This document shows, piece by piece, positions 17,303 through 24,865 of a stretch of 64,000 nt of DNA. Each line of letters begins with the position of its first letter. The first letter of the stretch is position 1. The notes under the pieces are model-generated. The model made no database searches and was not told the DNA's origin. It worked only from the letters and a program-made list of their open reading frames with translations. The translations under genes were made by a program, and so were the position numbers. The stretch spans positions 11,840 to 75,839 of the forward strand of contig DATEOC010000027.1 of NCBI GenBank assembly GCA_035274425.1, given 5' to 3'. This stretch comes from JADMIH01 sp035274425. Lineage in GTDB: Bacteria > Chloroflexota > Chloroflexia > QHBQ01 > JADMIH01.

Positions 17303-18721
17303 TTAGTACATATCGAGGTACCTATCAAGCTCCCACTGGGTGACGCGCATTCGGAACTCGTTGTACTCGTCGCGCTTGGCTTCCAGGAGGCGCTCCATGA
17401 TGTGGTCGCCTAACGTCTCGCGTACCAGGTCGTCGCGCTCCATCTCGTCTAGAGCTTCGGCGAGGGTACCCGGCAGGGTCTGGATGTTGCGGCGCTTGCG
17501 CTCACTCTCGTCGAAGTGGTACAGGTTCTCTTCCACTGGCTCCGGCACGTCAATGTCGCGCTCTATTCCTTCCAGTCCGGCGCGCAGCATTACCGCGAAG
17601 GCGAGGTAAGGGTTGCAAGTAGGGTCGGGGCAGCGCAACTCGATGCGGGCCGCCTGGGGCTTGCCTGGGCGGTTCTTTGGCACGCGGATGAGGGCTGAGC
17701 GGTTCACACGCGCCCACGATATGTAGACGGGGGCCTCGTAGCCTGGCACCAGCCTCTTGTAGGAGTTTACCAATGGGGCGAGCACCGCGCTCATACCGCG
17801 CGCATGTCGCAGTTGTCCAGCGATGAACTTCTTGGCGAGAGGGGAGATGCCATACGCGTCCTCGGGAGCGGCGAAGAGGTTATCGCCGCTCTCCAGGTCG
17901 GCGAGGCTCTGGTGGGTGTGCATGCCGGAGCCGTTGATGCCGAAGAAGGGCTTGGGCATGAAGGTGCAGTGGAGGCCGTGCTGTGCCGCTATCGCCTTGA
18001 GAGTGTACTTGAAGGTGACGGCGCTGTCGGCGCAGTAGAGGGCGTTGTTGTACTCAAAGTCTATCTCGTGCTGTCCCCTGGCGACCTCGTGATGGGAGGT
18101 CTCTACCTTGATGTCCATCCCTTCGAGGGCGTTGACCATATCCTTGCGAACGTCGGCCCCCAGGTCGCCTGTGAGGTCGAAGTAGCCGCCGGTGTCGTGG
18201 GTGTCGTAGCTTGGCCTGCCGTCGCGCACCTTGAGGAGGAAGAATTCCAGCTCAGGTCCGGTGTTGAACTTGTAGCCGAGGGCAGCTGCGTAATCGAGGG
18301 CGCGGGCCAATACGCCTCGTGGGTCTCCCTCGAACATATCGCCATTCGGGTTGTATACCCAGCAGATAGCGCGGGCGGTGCTTTCCTCTTCGGCCTCCCA
18401 GGGCATCACGGCCCATGTGCTGAGGTCGGGCACAAGAAACATGTCGGACTCTGCGATGCGGGCGAAGCCTTCTATGGAGGAGCCGTCAAACCACTTGCCG
18501 CTCATGCAGGCATCCTCGAACTGGTGTATCGGGATTGCCACTGACTTGACGATGCCCATCAGGTCGGTGAACTGCAAATTGACGAAGCGAACTTTTGCCT
18601 TCTCGGCGCGGTCCAGCACCTTTTTTACTTCGTGCTTGTCATTACCCACCGACTCCGGGGTCCAATACTTCCGCGTAGCGCCCCGCTCGATCTTTCGCTC
18701 TGACTCAATATCTATAGCCAT
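17303..18721 (-). CDS. glnA: Glutamine synthetase type I
   Basis: Makes glutamine from glutamate, ammonia and ATP in the cytoplasm as a dodecamer. The 472-aa product has the full GS-I layout: beta-grasp N-terminal domain with FVNLQFTDLMG near residue 46, KWFDGSSIEGF near 76, the metal/glutamate residues GPELEFFL near 150, HHEVARGQHEIDFEY near 208, the ATP-binding KPFFGINGSGMHTHQSL near 257, and NRSALIRVP near 336. The C-terminal region reads NLYHFDESERKRRN where enterobacterial enzymes have the adenylylated Tyr loop, so this looks like the GSI-alpha form without adenylylation control. It is monocistronic. No nitrogen-regulator gene is nearby. Confidence 0.97.
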   Translation of the reverse strand: MAIDIESERKIERGATRKYWTPESVGNDKHEVKKVLDRAEKAKVRFVNLQFTDLMGIVKSVAIPIHQFEDACMSGKWFDGSSIEGFARIAESDMFLVPDLSTWAVMPWEAEEESTARAICWVYNPNGDMFEGDPRGVLARALDYAAALGYKFNTGPELEFFLLKVRDGRPSYDTHDTGGYFDLTGDLGADVRKDMVNALEGMDIKVETSHHEVARGQHEIDFEYNNALYCADSAVTFKYTLKAIAAQHGLHCTFMPKPFFGINGSGMHTHQSLADLESGDNLFAAPEDAYGISPLAKKFIAGQLRHARGMSAVLAPLVNSYKRLVPGYEAPVYISWARVNRSALIRVPKNRPGKPQAARIELRCPDPTCNPYLAFAVMLRAGLEGIERDIDVPEPVEENLYHFDESERKRRNIQTLPGTLAEALDEMERDDLVRETLGDHIMERLLEAKRDEYNEFRMRVTQWELDRYLDMY

Positions 18722-18924
18722 ATCTTATTGCCTCCAATCTTCGGACGAACTAACAAAAAGACAATGCCAGCATCTAGCTGGCTTCATGGGTAAGAGTATA
18801 TCATCTTGTTTCTGAAGAGTCTATCGGCAATATTGAGAAGACAAAGGTCTATTTTTGTGCAAATGTCCAATTACCCCGAAGGTGGTTGTTGCCTGCTAAG
18901 TCGTCGTGCTGCCTGACAAGTCGC

Positions 18925-19701
18925 TCAACGGCGGGTGTTGAGTAGGGTCGTAAGCTCACGCATGAAAGCCCTTACGTGATTGAATATGTCCTCGGCCTGC
19001 TCCTCCGTGTAGGTATCTTTTGGGTGCATGACTTCGTTTCTCCACGCCGTCTTGACACTAGATAAATGAGCAAGCACGCTATGATATTTGGCGATCTTTC
19101 TCCTCTCTTTGGTAGTTGTATTGGGCAACTTCTTAACTTCGCTTGTGGCTTGATCGAGAATAGTCTGCCAATTGGTATCCTGAATGCGTGATACGTTGAG
19201 GCGCGCTGCAAATGACTGTAGACCTTTTTCCATTACCCTCATCAGATGAAAGACGGCGGCAGTTGTGCGGCCCAATGCTAAGCATTTTCCTGCCTCTTCG
19301 ATGTCTGTGGTTGCATTAGGGAACCTCTTCCCAACTTCGGCACCGAAGAGGTTTATTTCGCTAAAGAACTTTGCCTTGTCTGCACTGATTGATATGAAGT
19401 GTGTTTGCTGCATTTCATCCGTTAGTCGCAAGAATAAATCTTTGGCTAAGTCACGAAGCTTCCCATAGGTTGGCTCTTCTTGCCCTATAAACTCTATAAA
19501 TCTACGAATTGTGGCCGTTGTTGCTCTCAGGCCCATAGCTGTACAGTCTGCCTCGAATCGGGGTAAGTTATCACGGAAGAAGTTTCTAACACTCTCACCT
19601 AGTATTTGGTCATCATCGCGGTTTGAGTCTCCAGACTGAGCCCTAATATGCGATAACACCGAAGTCAGCGCAAGGAATTTTTCGGGGTAAAAGGTTTTCA
19701 T
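18925..19701 (-). CDS. Unknown protein with HEPN-like RNxxxH motif
   Basis: A 258-aa, mostly helical soluble protein that I do not recognise as a named family. Near the C-terminus (about residue 218) it has AWRNEVMHPKDTYT, which matches the R-[N/H/D]-x3-H core of HEPN ribonucleases, followed by a helix (AEDIFNHVRAFMREL) as in HEPN folds. The preceding helix ALGRTTAAVFHLMRVMEKGL could be the first HEPN helix. Many HEPN proteins are toxins or defence effectors that cut RNA, others are non-catalytic. No antitoxin nucleotidyltransferase (MNT) is adjacent; upstream is an 800-base gap without a gene. Lower GC than glnA next door suggests acquisition. Confidence 0.6.
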   Translation of the reverse strand: MKTFYPEKFLALTSVLSHIRAQSGDSNRDDDQILGESVRNFFRDNLPRFEADCTAMGLRATTATIRRFIEFIGQEEPTYGKLRDLAKDLFLRLTDEMQQTHFISISADKAKFFSEINLFGAEVGKRFPNATTDIEEAGKCLALGRTTAAVFHLMRVMEKGLQSFAARLNVSRIQDTNWQTILDQATSEVKKLPNTTTKERRKIAKYHSVLAHLSSVKTAWRNEVMHPKDTYTEEQAEDIFNHVRAFMRELTTLLNTRR

Positions 19702-20528
19702 AATCTCCAGGCTAACCAGCCTTTTAGATGGTCATGCACAACCAATTGTGCCCTCAACTACTCCTCTATTTAATACGGCGTGTGCATAAATCCAATAGGT
19801 CCAGATCTTATACCCTAAACATCTATGTTATTCAGTTTATGTATGAGTTAGGTATCACTCCTGATTTTGGGTCGAAGGACCTCATATCCAAAACGCAAGG
19901 CAAAATGAAGGGGGTTGAGCGTAGGTCGGGTACGCAGAACCCCCGAAGGTAGAAAACTATTTTGTATGTTATCCCGTCTGACTGGATGATAACTTAGCTA
20001 TAAGATCAGCGCATCGCCAGAATCGGTTAATTTTTTTGGAAAAACATGCAAAATGGATTGATTCTTGCCCTGGGCTACCTGGCAATACAGGCTACATTCT
20101 TGTGTCGATAAATAGTATAACAAATTTGTCAATAAATAATATAACACAACTGTCTATAAGTAATATAGCAAAGCCTGTGTTAAGTTCTTGTTAAGATGCA
20201 TTGCTAAACTTATGGCTGAGACTAAAACTTCCCACCTTAAGAGAAGTCTATGTGAAGATAAGATTCAACCAGCATCAAAGGCGTCACCCTTCCAAGACCT
20301 GACCTCCGATCTTAAGGGATCCCTATCGGAGGTTGGGTTTAGACCATAAGGCTGCTATCCCCCTGATAACTGCTAAGAGCTGAAAACCTTTATCCTATAT
20401 CTGGCCTGTTACTAACCACCGGAAACTCTTTTGACAAGCTGGCATAAGCCGTGCTATCATCCCTTGAGGATCATGGGCGGACGTTACTTGTTACGTATTC
20501 AAGTTACCGACTACCGGGAGGCAAAGAG
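19702..20528. other. Long AT-rich gap with hairpins and direct repeats
   Basis: About 830 bases without a supportable gene. It holds a hairpin at 19910-19944 (GGGGGTT/AACCCCC), one at 19969-19992 (GTTATC/GATAAC), three direct repeats at 20103-20174, a tandem TGTTAAG pair at 20178-20195, and a stem at 20302-20333 with an inner GGGATCCC. Base composition is clearly lower in GC than the flanking genes. A small RNA gene is possible but cannot be shown from one sequence. Confidence 0.5.
20103..20195. promoter_or_regulatory. 24-bp direct repeats and tandem TTAACA-type boxes
   Basis: Three copies of TGTCnATAArTArTATArCA begin at 20103, 20127 and 20151, an exact 24-base period. They are followed by TGTTAAG at 20178 and 20189, 11 bases apart, which on the minus strand reads TTAACA-N5-TTAACA like the tandem boxes bound by PhoP-type regulators. 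A related arrangement is found before the carboxypeptidase gene (32696). The regulator is not known. Confidence 0.4.
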
Positions 20529-20966
20529 ATGCCGCTCTTCAAGAAGAAGCCAAGGGGATACGACGGGGCCTGGGTCCCCGCCGAGGATGCAGGCGGAGAT
20601 GAGGCAGGCGGAGGCCGACGTAAGAAAAAGAAGGTCTTCCGCGTCGTAACGGTATGGGGACGCCAGCAGCAGGCCTGGCTCGACTCCAACCTCTGGCAGC
20701 CCTTGCAGGAGACGATCATCCCCGCCGAGGCTAAAGCTCCCCTCACTATAGTGCGCTACGGCACGTATGGGTCGGATGGGATGAGGCGGGACGGCTCGCC
20801 GGGCGGGGCGTACTCCTCTGTTTTCGACCAGTATGCTATGCAGGGTGGCGACGTATACACGCGGGACGAGGCACGCAATCTCAAGCAGTGGGACACCCGC
20901 AAGCCTTTCCCCGGCTTCGACCCCAAGCTGGGCAGCAAGACGCTCGATATTTACTCGGAGGATTAG
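20529..20966 (+). CDS. Unknown 145-aa protein
   Basis: I do not recognise this family. The N-terminus is Gly-rich and basic (GGRRKKKKVFRVVTVWG), the rest is soluble with many Trp, Tyr and Gly and no membrane segment. The frame is open further upstream to 20451, but GGGAGG lies 7 bases before the ATG at 20529, which I take as the start. A 22-base-pair hairpin separates it from the FAD-oxidoreductase gene downstream on the same strand. Confidence 0.65.
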   Translation: MPLFKKKPRGYDGAWVPAEDAGGDEAGGGRRKKKKVFRVVTVWGRQQQAWLDSNLWQPLQETIIPAEAKAPLTIVRYGTYGSDGMRRDGSPGGAYSSVFDQYAMQGGDVYTRDEARNLKQWDTRKPFPGFDPKLGSKTLDIYSED

Positions 20967-20998
20967 CATAATCCTCCAATACGCAGTATTTTGATGTA

Positions 20999-21045
20999 AA
21001 TCCTTATCATTTTCTAACCCACAGGGTTAGAAAATGATAAGGATT
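20999..21045 (+). terminator. 22-bp perfect hairpin between two genes
   Basis: Arms AATCCTTATCATTTTCTAAC (plus two C) and complement, loop ACA. It follows the 145-aa gene by 32 bases and ends 16 bases before the next start codon, so it could end the first transcript or hinder the second gene's ribosome binding site. Confidence 0.55.
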
Positions 21046-21060
21046 TCTAATGGAGATAAG

Positions 21061-22341
21061 ATGTATATAGGTGTATTAGGCGGAGGGGCTCTGGGACTGA
21101 CGGCGGCTATGAGGCTGGCGCAGCGCGGCGCGAAGGTAACGTTGATAGAGAAGGAAGATGTGCTTGGCGGGCTGGCCGCCGGCTTCCAGGTGGGCGATAG
21201 CGGCACCTACCTTGAGAAGTTCTACCACCACCTCTTCCGCTCGGACAAGGACATACAGGCCCTCATCTCCGAACTGGGCCTGGGCGACAAGCTGGAGTGG
21301 CATAACACTATTACCTCCACTCTCCTCAAGGGGAAGATGTGGGAGTTCTCGCCCAAGACCCTGATAGCCGGCTACAAGCCGATACCCTTTCCGAGCCGCA
21401 TCCGTATGGTTGCTGTAATGGCCTATCTCAAGTTCACCAGTGACTACAAAAAGCTACGCAAGTATACGGCGGCGCAATGGTTGAGCAAGTGGATGGGTAA
21501 GAGAGCTTACGAGACTCAGTTCAAGCCTCTCTTCCAGGGCAAATTCAGCAAATATTACGAGCATATCGCTATGCCCTGGTTCTGGTCACGCGTCCACGAG
21601 CGCAGCTTCGATCTCGGCTATCTGCGCGGCGGCTTCCAGCAGCTTTACGACCGCCTGGGTGAGGAAGTGCGAAAGGCGGGTGGAGATATACAGCTTGGCA
21701 CCGCCGTTACGCGCATCGCGCCTATCGAGGGGGGCAAGACGCGCATCGAGACCGATAAAGGGGAGTCATATACTTTCGATGCCGTCGTCTCGACCCTCCC
21801 TACCAAGTTGTTCATGCGCCTGGCAGAGGGGTTGCCGGAGGATTACCGGAAGAAGCATGACTGGGGAGATGCGCTCGGTGCGCACGTGGTAATATTGGCC
21901 CTCAAGGAGTCGCTCCTCAAGCCCGTCTACTGGCTGAATATCAACGACCCCGGCTTCCCATTCCTCGTCGCTGTGGACCACACAAACATGATACCGTCCT
22001 CGGATTACGGAGGGCGGCACCTCCTCTACCTGGGCAACTATCTGCCGATGGACCACCCCTACTTCAAGCAGCCCGACGAGGAGGTCATAGAGGAGTTCTT
22101 GCCTCACCTGAAGAAAATCAACTCCGACTTCAGCGAGGAGTGGATAAGCAGCTACTGGGTCTTCAAAGCGCCCTTCGCGCAGCCGGTCGTTACGCGAGAG
22201 TACGAGGAGCATATACCGCCCCTCACCACGCCGCTCCCGAATGTATATATGGGCAATATGTTCCAGGTCTACCCGCAGGACCGGGGCCAGAACTACAGCA
22301 TCAGGCTGGCTGAGCGGCTGGTGAGCCTGATTAAGACGTAG
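21061..22341 (+). CDS. NAD(P)/FAD-dependent oxidoreductase (amine-oxidase fold)
   Basis: A 426-aa flavoprotein of the protoporphyrinogen oxidase / phytoene desaturase / UDP-galactopyranose mutase superfamily. The FAD-binding beta-alpha-beta motif is GVLGGGALGLTAAMRLAQRG at residues 4-23, continuing with a LIEKEDVLGGLA loop (GG doublet). The C-terminus carries the second FAD motif near NVYMGNMFQVYPQDRGQNYS. The start at 21061 follows GGAGATAAG. The following TrmH gene starts 13 bases after the stop. In related genomes such proteins accompany polysaccharide genes, but the substrate cannot be read here. Confidence 0.85.
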   Translation: MYIGVLGGGALGLTAAMRLAQRGAKVTLIEKEDVLGGLAAGFQVGDSGTYLEKFYHHLFRSDKDIQALISELGLGDKLEWHNTITSTLLKGKMWEFSPKTLIAGYKPIPFPSRIRMVAVMAYLKFTSDYKKLRKYTAAQWLSKWMGKRAYETQFKPLFQGKFSKYYEHIAMPWFWSRVHERSFDLGYLRGGFQQLYDRLGEEVRKAGGDIQLGTAVTRIAPIEGGKTRIETDKGESYTFDAVVSTLPTKLFMRLAEGLPEDYRKKHDWGDALGAHVVILALKESLLKPVYWLNINDPGFPFLVAVDHTNMIPSSDYGGRHLLYLGNYLPMDHPYFKQPDEEVIEEFLPHLKKINSDFSEEWISSYWVFKAPFAQPVVTREYEEHIPPLTTPLPNVYMGNMFQVYPQDRGQNYSIRLAERLVSLIKT

Positions 22342-22354
22342 AGGGAGAGGCCCT

Positions 22355-23161
22355 GTGGCAAAGCCCGGTAGACAAGAGACCCCTCCCATCGTAAAGCAGG
22401 TGCGCCAGCTACGCACGCGTTCCGAGCGCGAACGCACGGGGACTTATTATATAGAAGGCGCACGCATCGTGGCGCAGGCGATACAGGCCGGAGCAGAGAT
22501 TACCCTGGGCGTCATCGCACCGGACCTCCTCGCGGGGCAGCACGCGCTCGATACCGCCAACGCCCTTCAGGCTACGGGCGCGCAGGTAGTTGAGCTGAGC
22601 GTTCCGGCTTTCGAGAGCATCTCTTTCAAGGAGAACTTGCAGGGTATTGGGGCCGTGGTGCGCTACCGTTTCGGGACGCTCGATGACATAGCGGCAGAGG
22701 GTCGGCTGTGGGTCGCCTTAGACAATGTAGGCAACCCTGGGAACCTCGGCGCTATCATGCGGACGTGCGACGCTGTCGGAGGGGCAGGGCTCCTCTTGCT
22801 CGGCGACACGACCGACCCCTTCCACCCGACCGCCGTGCGCGCCAGCATGGGGTCGCTCTTCGCACTGAAAATGGTACATGCCAAGTTTGAAGGGTTCGTG
22901 GAATGGAAGCGCAAGCACGAGTACGCGGTGATCGGCACGACGCCCGATGTCGAGCAGGAGTATCGTGACGTGACGTACCCCGCTCCGGCGATCTTGCTCA
23001 TGGGGAGTGAGCGCCTGGGCCTCTCGGAGCAGCAGCAAGCGGCGTGCGATCTATTGATACGTATCCCGATGGTCGGCACCTGCGACTCCCTCAACCTGGG
23101 GGTAGCCACCAGTATCGTCCTGTACGAAATCTTCCACCAGCAACGCCAGCCGACTACATAA
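22355..23161 (+). CDS. TrmH/SpoU family RNA methyltransferase (paralog 2)
   Basis: A 268-aa SPOUT methyltransferase, paralog of the gene at 16105-16953. Shared order: N-terminal QLRTRSERERTGTYYIEGARIV, then DNVGNPGNLGAIMRTCDAVG (motif 1) near 125, LLMGSERLGLS (motif 2) near 215, and IPMVGTCDSLNLGVATSIVLYE (motif 3) near 233, with the catalytic Arg in GNLGAIMRT. The GTG start at 22355 follows GAGGGAGAG. It is probably transcribed with the preceding oxidoreductase. Having two such enzymes 6 kb apart suggests different RNA targets. Confidence 0.92.
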   Translation: MAKPGRQETPPIVKQVRQLRTRSERERTGTYYIEGARIVAQAIQAGAEITLGVIAPDLLAGQHALDTANALQATGAQVVELSVPAFESISFKENLQGIGAVVRYRFGTLDDIAAEGRLWVALDNVGNPGNLGAIMRTCDAVGGAGLLLLGDTTDPFHPTAVRASMGSLFALKMVHAKFEGFVEWKRKHEYAVIGTTPDVEQEYRDVTYPAPAILLMGSERLGLSEQQQAACDLLIRIPMVGTCDSLNLGVATSIVLYEIFHQQRQPTT

Positions 23162-23239
23162 CGCGAAACCATAACACTTTTTCTCCCATTTTGATTGAAA
23201 AAGGAAAACTCCTCATCTTGCCTATTGACAAGAAGAGAC

Positions 23240-23289
23240 GCATCCCGTATATTGTTGATTGACCAGTCAATCAACAATATACGGGATGC
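23240..23289. promoter_or_regulatory. TetR operator palindrome
   Basis: A 23-base perfect inverted repeat around CCAG, ending 4 bases before the TetR start codon. The centre TTGATTGACCAGTCAATCAA is a typical TetR-family operator form. It should let the regulator repress itself and the downstream ABC exporter. As RNA it would also form a stable hairpin over the leader. Confidence 0.75.
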
Positions 23290-23293
23290 ATTC

Positions 23294-23911
23294 ATGTCAC
23301 CGCCACGAGACGAACAGGACTACGAGAGCAAGCGCCAGCAGATTATTGATGGGGCGCTGCACGTCTTTGCCAGCAAAGGGTTTGAGAAAGCGACCAACAA
23401 GGATATAGCTAACGCTGCCCGGATAGGGTCGCCTGGGCTTATATACCACTACTTCAAGGACAAGGCCGACCTCTTCCGGCAAGTGCTTGAAGAACGTGCG
23501 CCCGCCTTGCAATTTGTCAGCCGGGGCGAGGAGATGATGGACCTGCCGCCTCGGGAGGTGCTGACACGCTTCGGTATGACGTTCGTAGAGACGCTGGATA
23601 ACCTGGTCGCAGTCGCCATGTTCAAAGTGATACTGGGGGAGGCGATCAGGCGTCCGGTAGTGGCCGAGACGTTCAACAAGATAGGGCCTGGGCGTGCCTT
23701 TGGCTTCCTCATGCGCTACATATCCCATCAGATGGAGGTAGGAACGTTACGGCGGATGGATCCAGGCGCGGCGGTACGTTGCTTCGTCGGTCCTTTGCTT
23801 GCCTACGTGCTCACACGCGAGGTATTCGTGCAGCCGGACGCCCGCAGCCTCGCGCCGGAGACGATGGTCACTTCGGCAGTTGAGGTGTTTCTGCGGGGGA
23901 TGGAGGCATAA
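23294..23911 (+). CDS. TetR/AcrR family repressor
   Basis: A 205-aa regulator. The N-terminal helix-turn-helix domain is RQQIIDGALHVFASKGFEKA followed by TNKDIANAARIGSPGLIYHYFKDK (split here), the canonical TetR pattern, and the C-terminal ligand domain is variable. The open frame extends to 23195, but the palindrome lies there, so the ATG at 23294 is chosen. It leads an operon with an ABC ATPase 30 bases downstream and a permease, the common arrangement for a drug-responsive exporter. The inducer is unknown. Confidence 0.92.
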   Translation: MSPPRDEQDYESKRQQIIDGALHVFASKGFEKATNKDIANAARIGSPGLIYHYFKDKADLFRQVLEERAPALQFVSRGEEMMDLPPREVLTRFGMTFVETLDNLVAVAMFKVILGEAIRRPVVAETFNKIGPGRAFGFLMRYISHQMEVGTLRRMDPGAAVRCFVGPLLAYVLTREVFVQPDARSLAPETMVTSAVEVFLRGMEA

Positions 23912-23941
23912 AGGGTATGAGATTGTTAGGTTGGAGGTCAG

Positions 23942-24718
23942 ATGATGGCTGATGGCGATTATGTGGTAGAGGCAAGCGGCCTGGTCAAGCACTTTGGGGA
24001 TGTGCGCGCTCTCGACGGGCTGGACGTGGGGATACGAAAAGGGGAGAGCTTTGGTCTGCTCGGGCCGAACGGCTCCGGCAAGACGACTTTTATCAGGATG
24101 GTAGCGGGGCTGGTGCGGCCCACGTCTGGTGACTTGCGGGTGCTTGGGCACTCTATCCCCTCTGAGGCTGTAAAAGTCCGACCCAGGATCGGGTATATGA
24201 CCCAGCTCCAGGCGCTTTATACAGACCTGTCGGTGTGGGAGAATGTGCAGTTCTTCGCCCGTATCTTCGGCATCAAGGATGCTGCTCAGCGCGATGCCCG
24301 CATCACAGAAGTGCTGACGCTCGTAGAGTTGCTCCCCAGGAAAGGCGCGCTCGTGAGCGAGTTGAGCGGGGGTATGAAGCAAAGGCTTTCCCTGGCGTGC
24401 GCGCTCGTGCATGACCCGCAACTCCTTTTGCTGGACGAGCCGACCGTGGGGGTGGACCCGCAGCTGCGGCAGACCTTCTGGGGCTACTTCCGCCAGTTGA
24501 ACGAGCGTGGGGTGACGATACTGGTGTCGAGTCACGTTATGGACGAGGCGGACCGCTGTGACCGCCTCGGATTGGTGCGGGCCGGGAAGGTATTGGCGGT
24601 GGGCACGCCAGGCGAGCTTCGCCGCATGGGTGGCAGTGACAACCTGGAGAGCGCGTTCCTGGCGCTCGCTTCGCGGACGACGGACGACGGACGACGGACG
24701 ATAGACGATAGACGATAG
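23942..24718 (+). CDS. ABC exporter ATPase (DrrA-like)
   Basis: ATP-binding subunit of an ABC-2 type exporter. Walker A GPNGSGKTT near residue 41, Q-loop YMTQLQALY near 87, signature LSGGMKQRLSLA near 140, Walker B LLLLDEPTVGVDP near 159 and H-loop SSHVMDEADR. The natural protein seems to end near LALAS; the last 15 residues (RTTDDGRRTIDDRR) are translated from GACGACG/GACGATA heptamers, and the stop codon TAG itself comes from the repeat. GGAGG precedes two ATGs (23942, 23945). The permease follows after 147 bases of repeat. Confidence 0.93.
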   Translation: MMADGDYVVEASGLVKHFGDVRALDGLDVGIRKGESFGLLGPNGSGKTTFIRMVAGLVRPTSGDLRVLGHSIPSEAVKVRPRIGYMTQLQALYTDLSVWENVQFFARIFGIKDAAQRDARITEVLTLVELLPRKGALVSELSGGMKQRLSLACALVHDPQLLLLDEPTVGVDPQLRQTFWGYFRQLNERGVTILVSSHVMDEADRCDRLGLVRAGKVLAVGTPGELRRMGGSDNLESAFLALASRTTDDGRRTIDDRR

Positions 24719-24847
24719 ACGATAGACGATAGACGATAGACGATAGACGATAGACGATAGACGATAGACGATAGACGATAGACGGCAGAATACTCACTAT
24801 TCTCACGCATCACGCATCGTCGTCCGTCGTCCGTCGTCCGTCGTCCA
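24676..24847. repeat. Heptamer array: 3 GACGACG plus 12 GACGATA, with inverted tail
   Basis: Fifteen consecutive 7-base units run from 24676 to 24780, then a short spacer with GCATCAC units and four reverse-complement CGTCGTC units to 24847. The array begins inside the ATPase reading frame and ends 18 bases before the permease start. Confidence 0.92.
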
Positions 24848-24865
24848 TGTAAGGGGAAACATACC

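Noticed and set aside
17804..18544. Plus-strand 246-codon open frame opposite glutamine synthetase
   Set aside because: The minus strand encodes complete GlnA; this is an antisense frame caused by codon bias.
20302..20333. Hairpin with GGGATCCC loop as a riboswitch or sRNA
   Set aside because: One stem without a conserved core or T-run is not enough to call a structured RNA.
24676..24847. Possible CRISPR array
   Set aside because: Units are 7 bp with no spacers and no cas genes are present; the periodicity is a tandem repeat.
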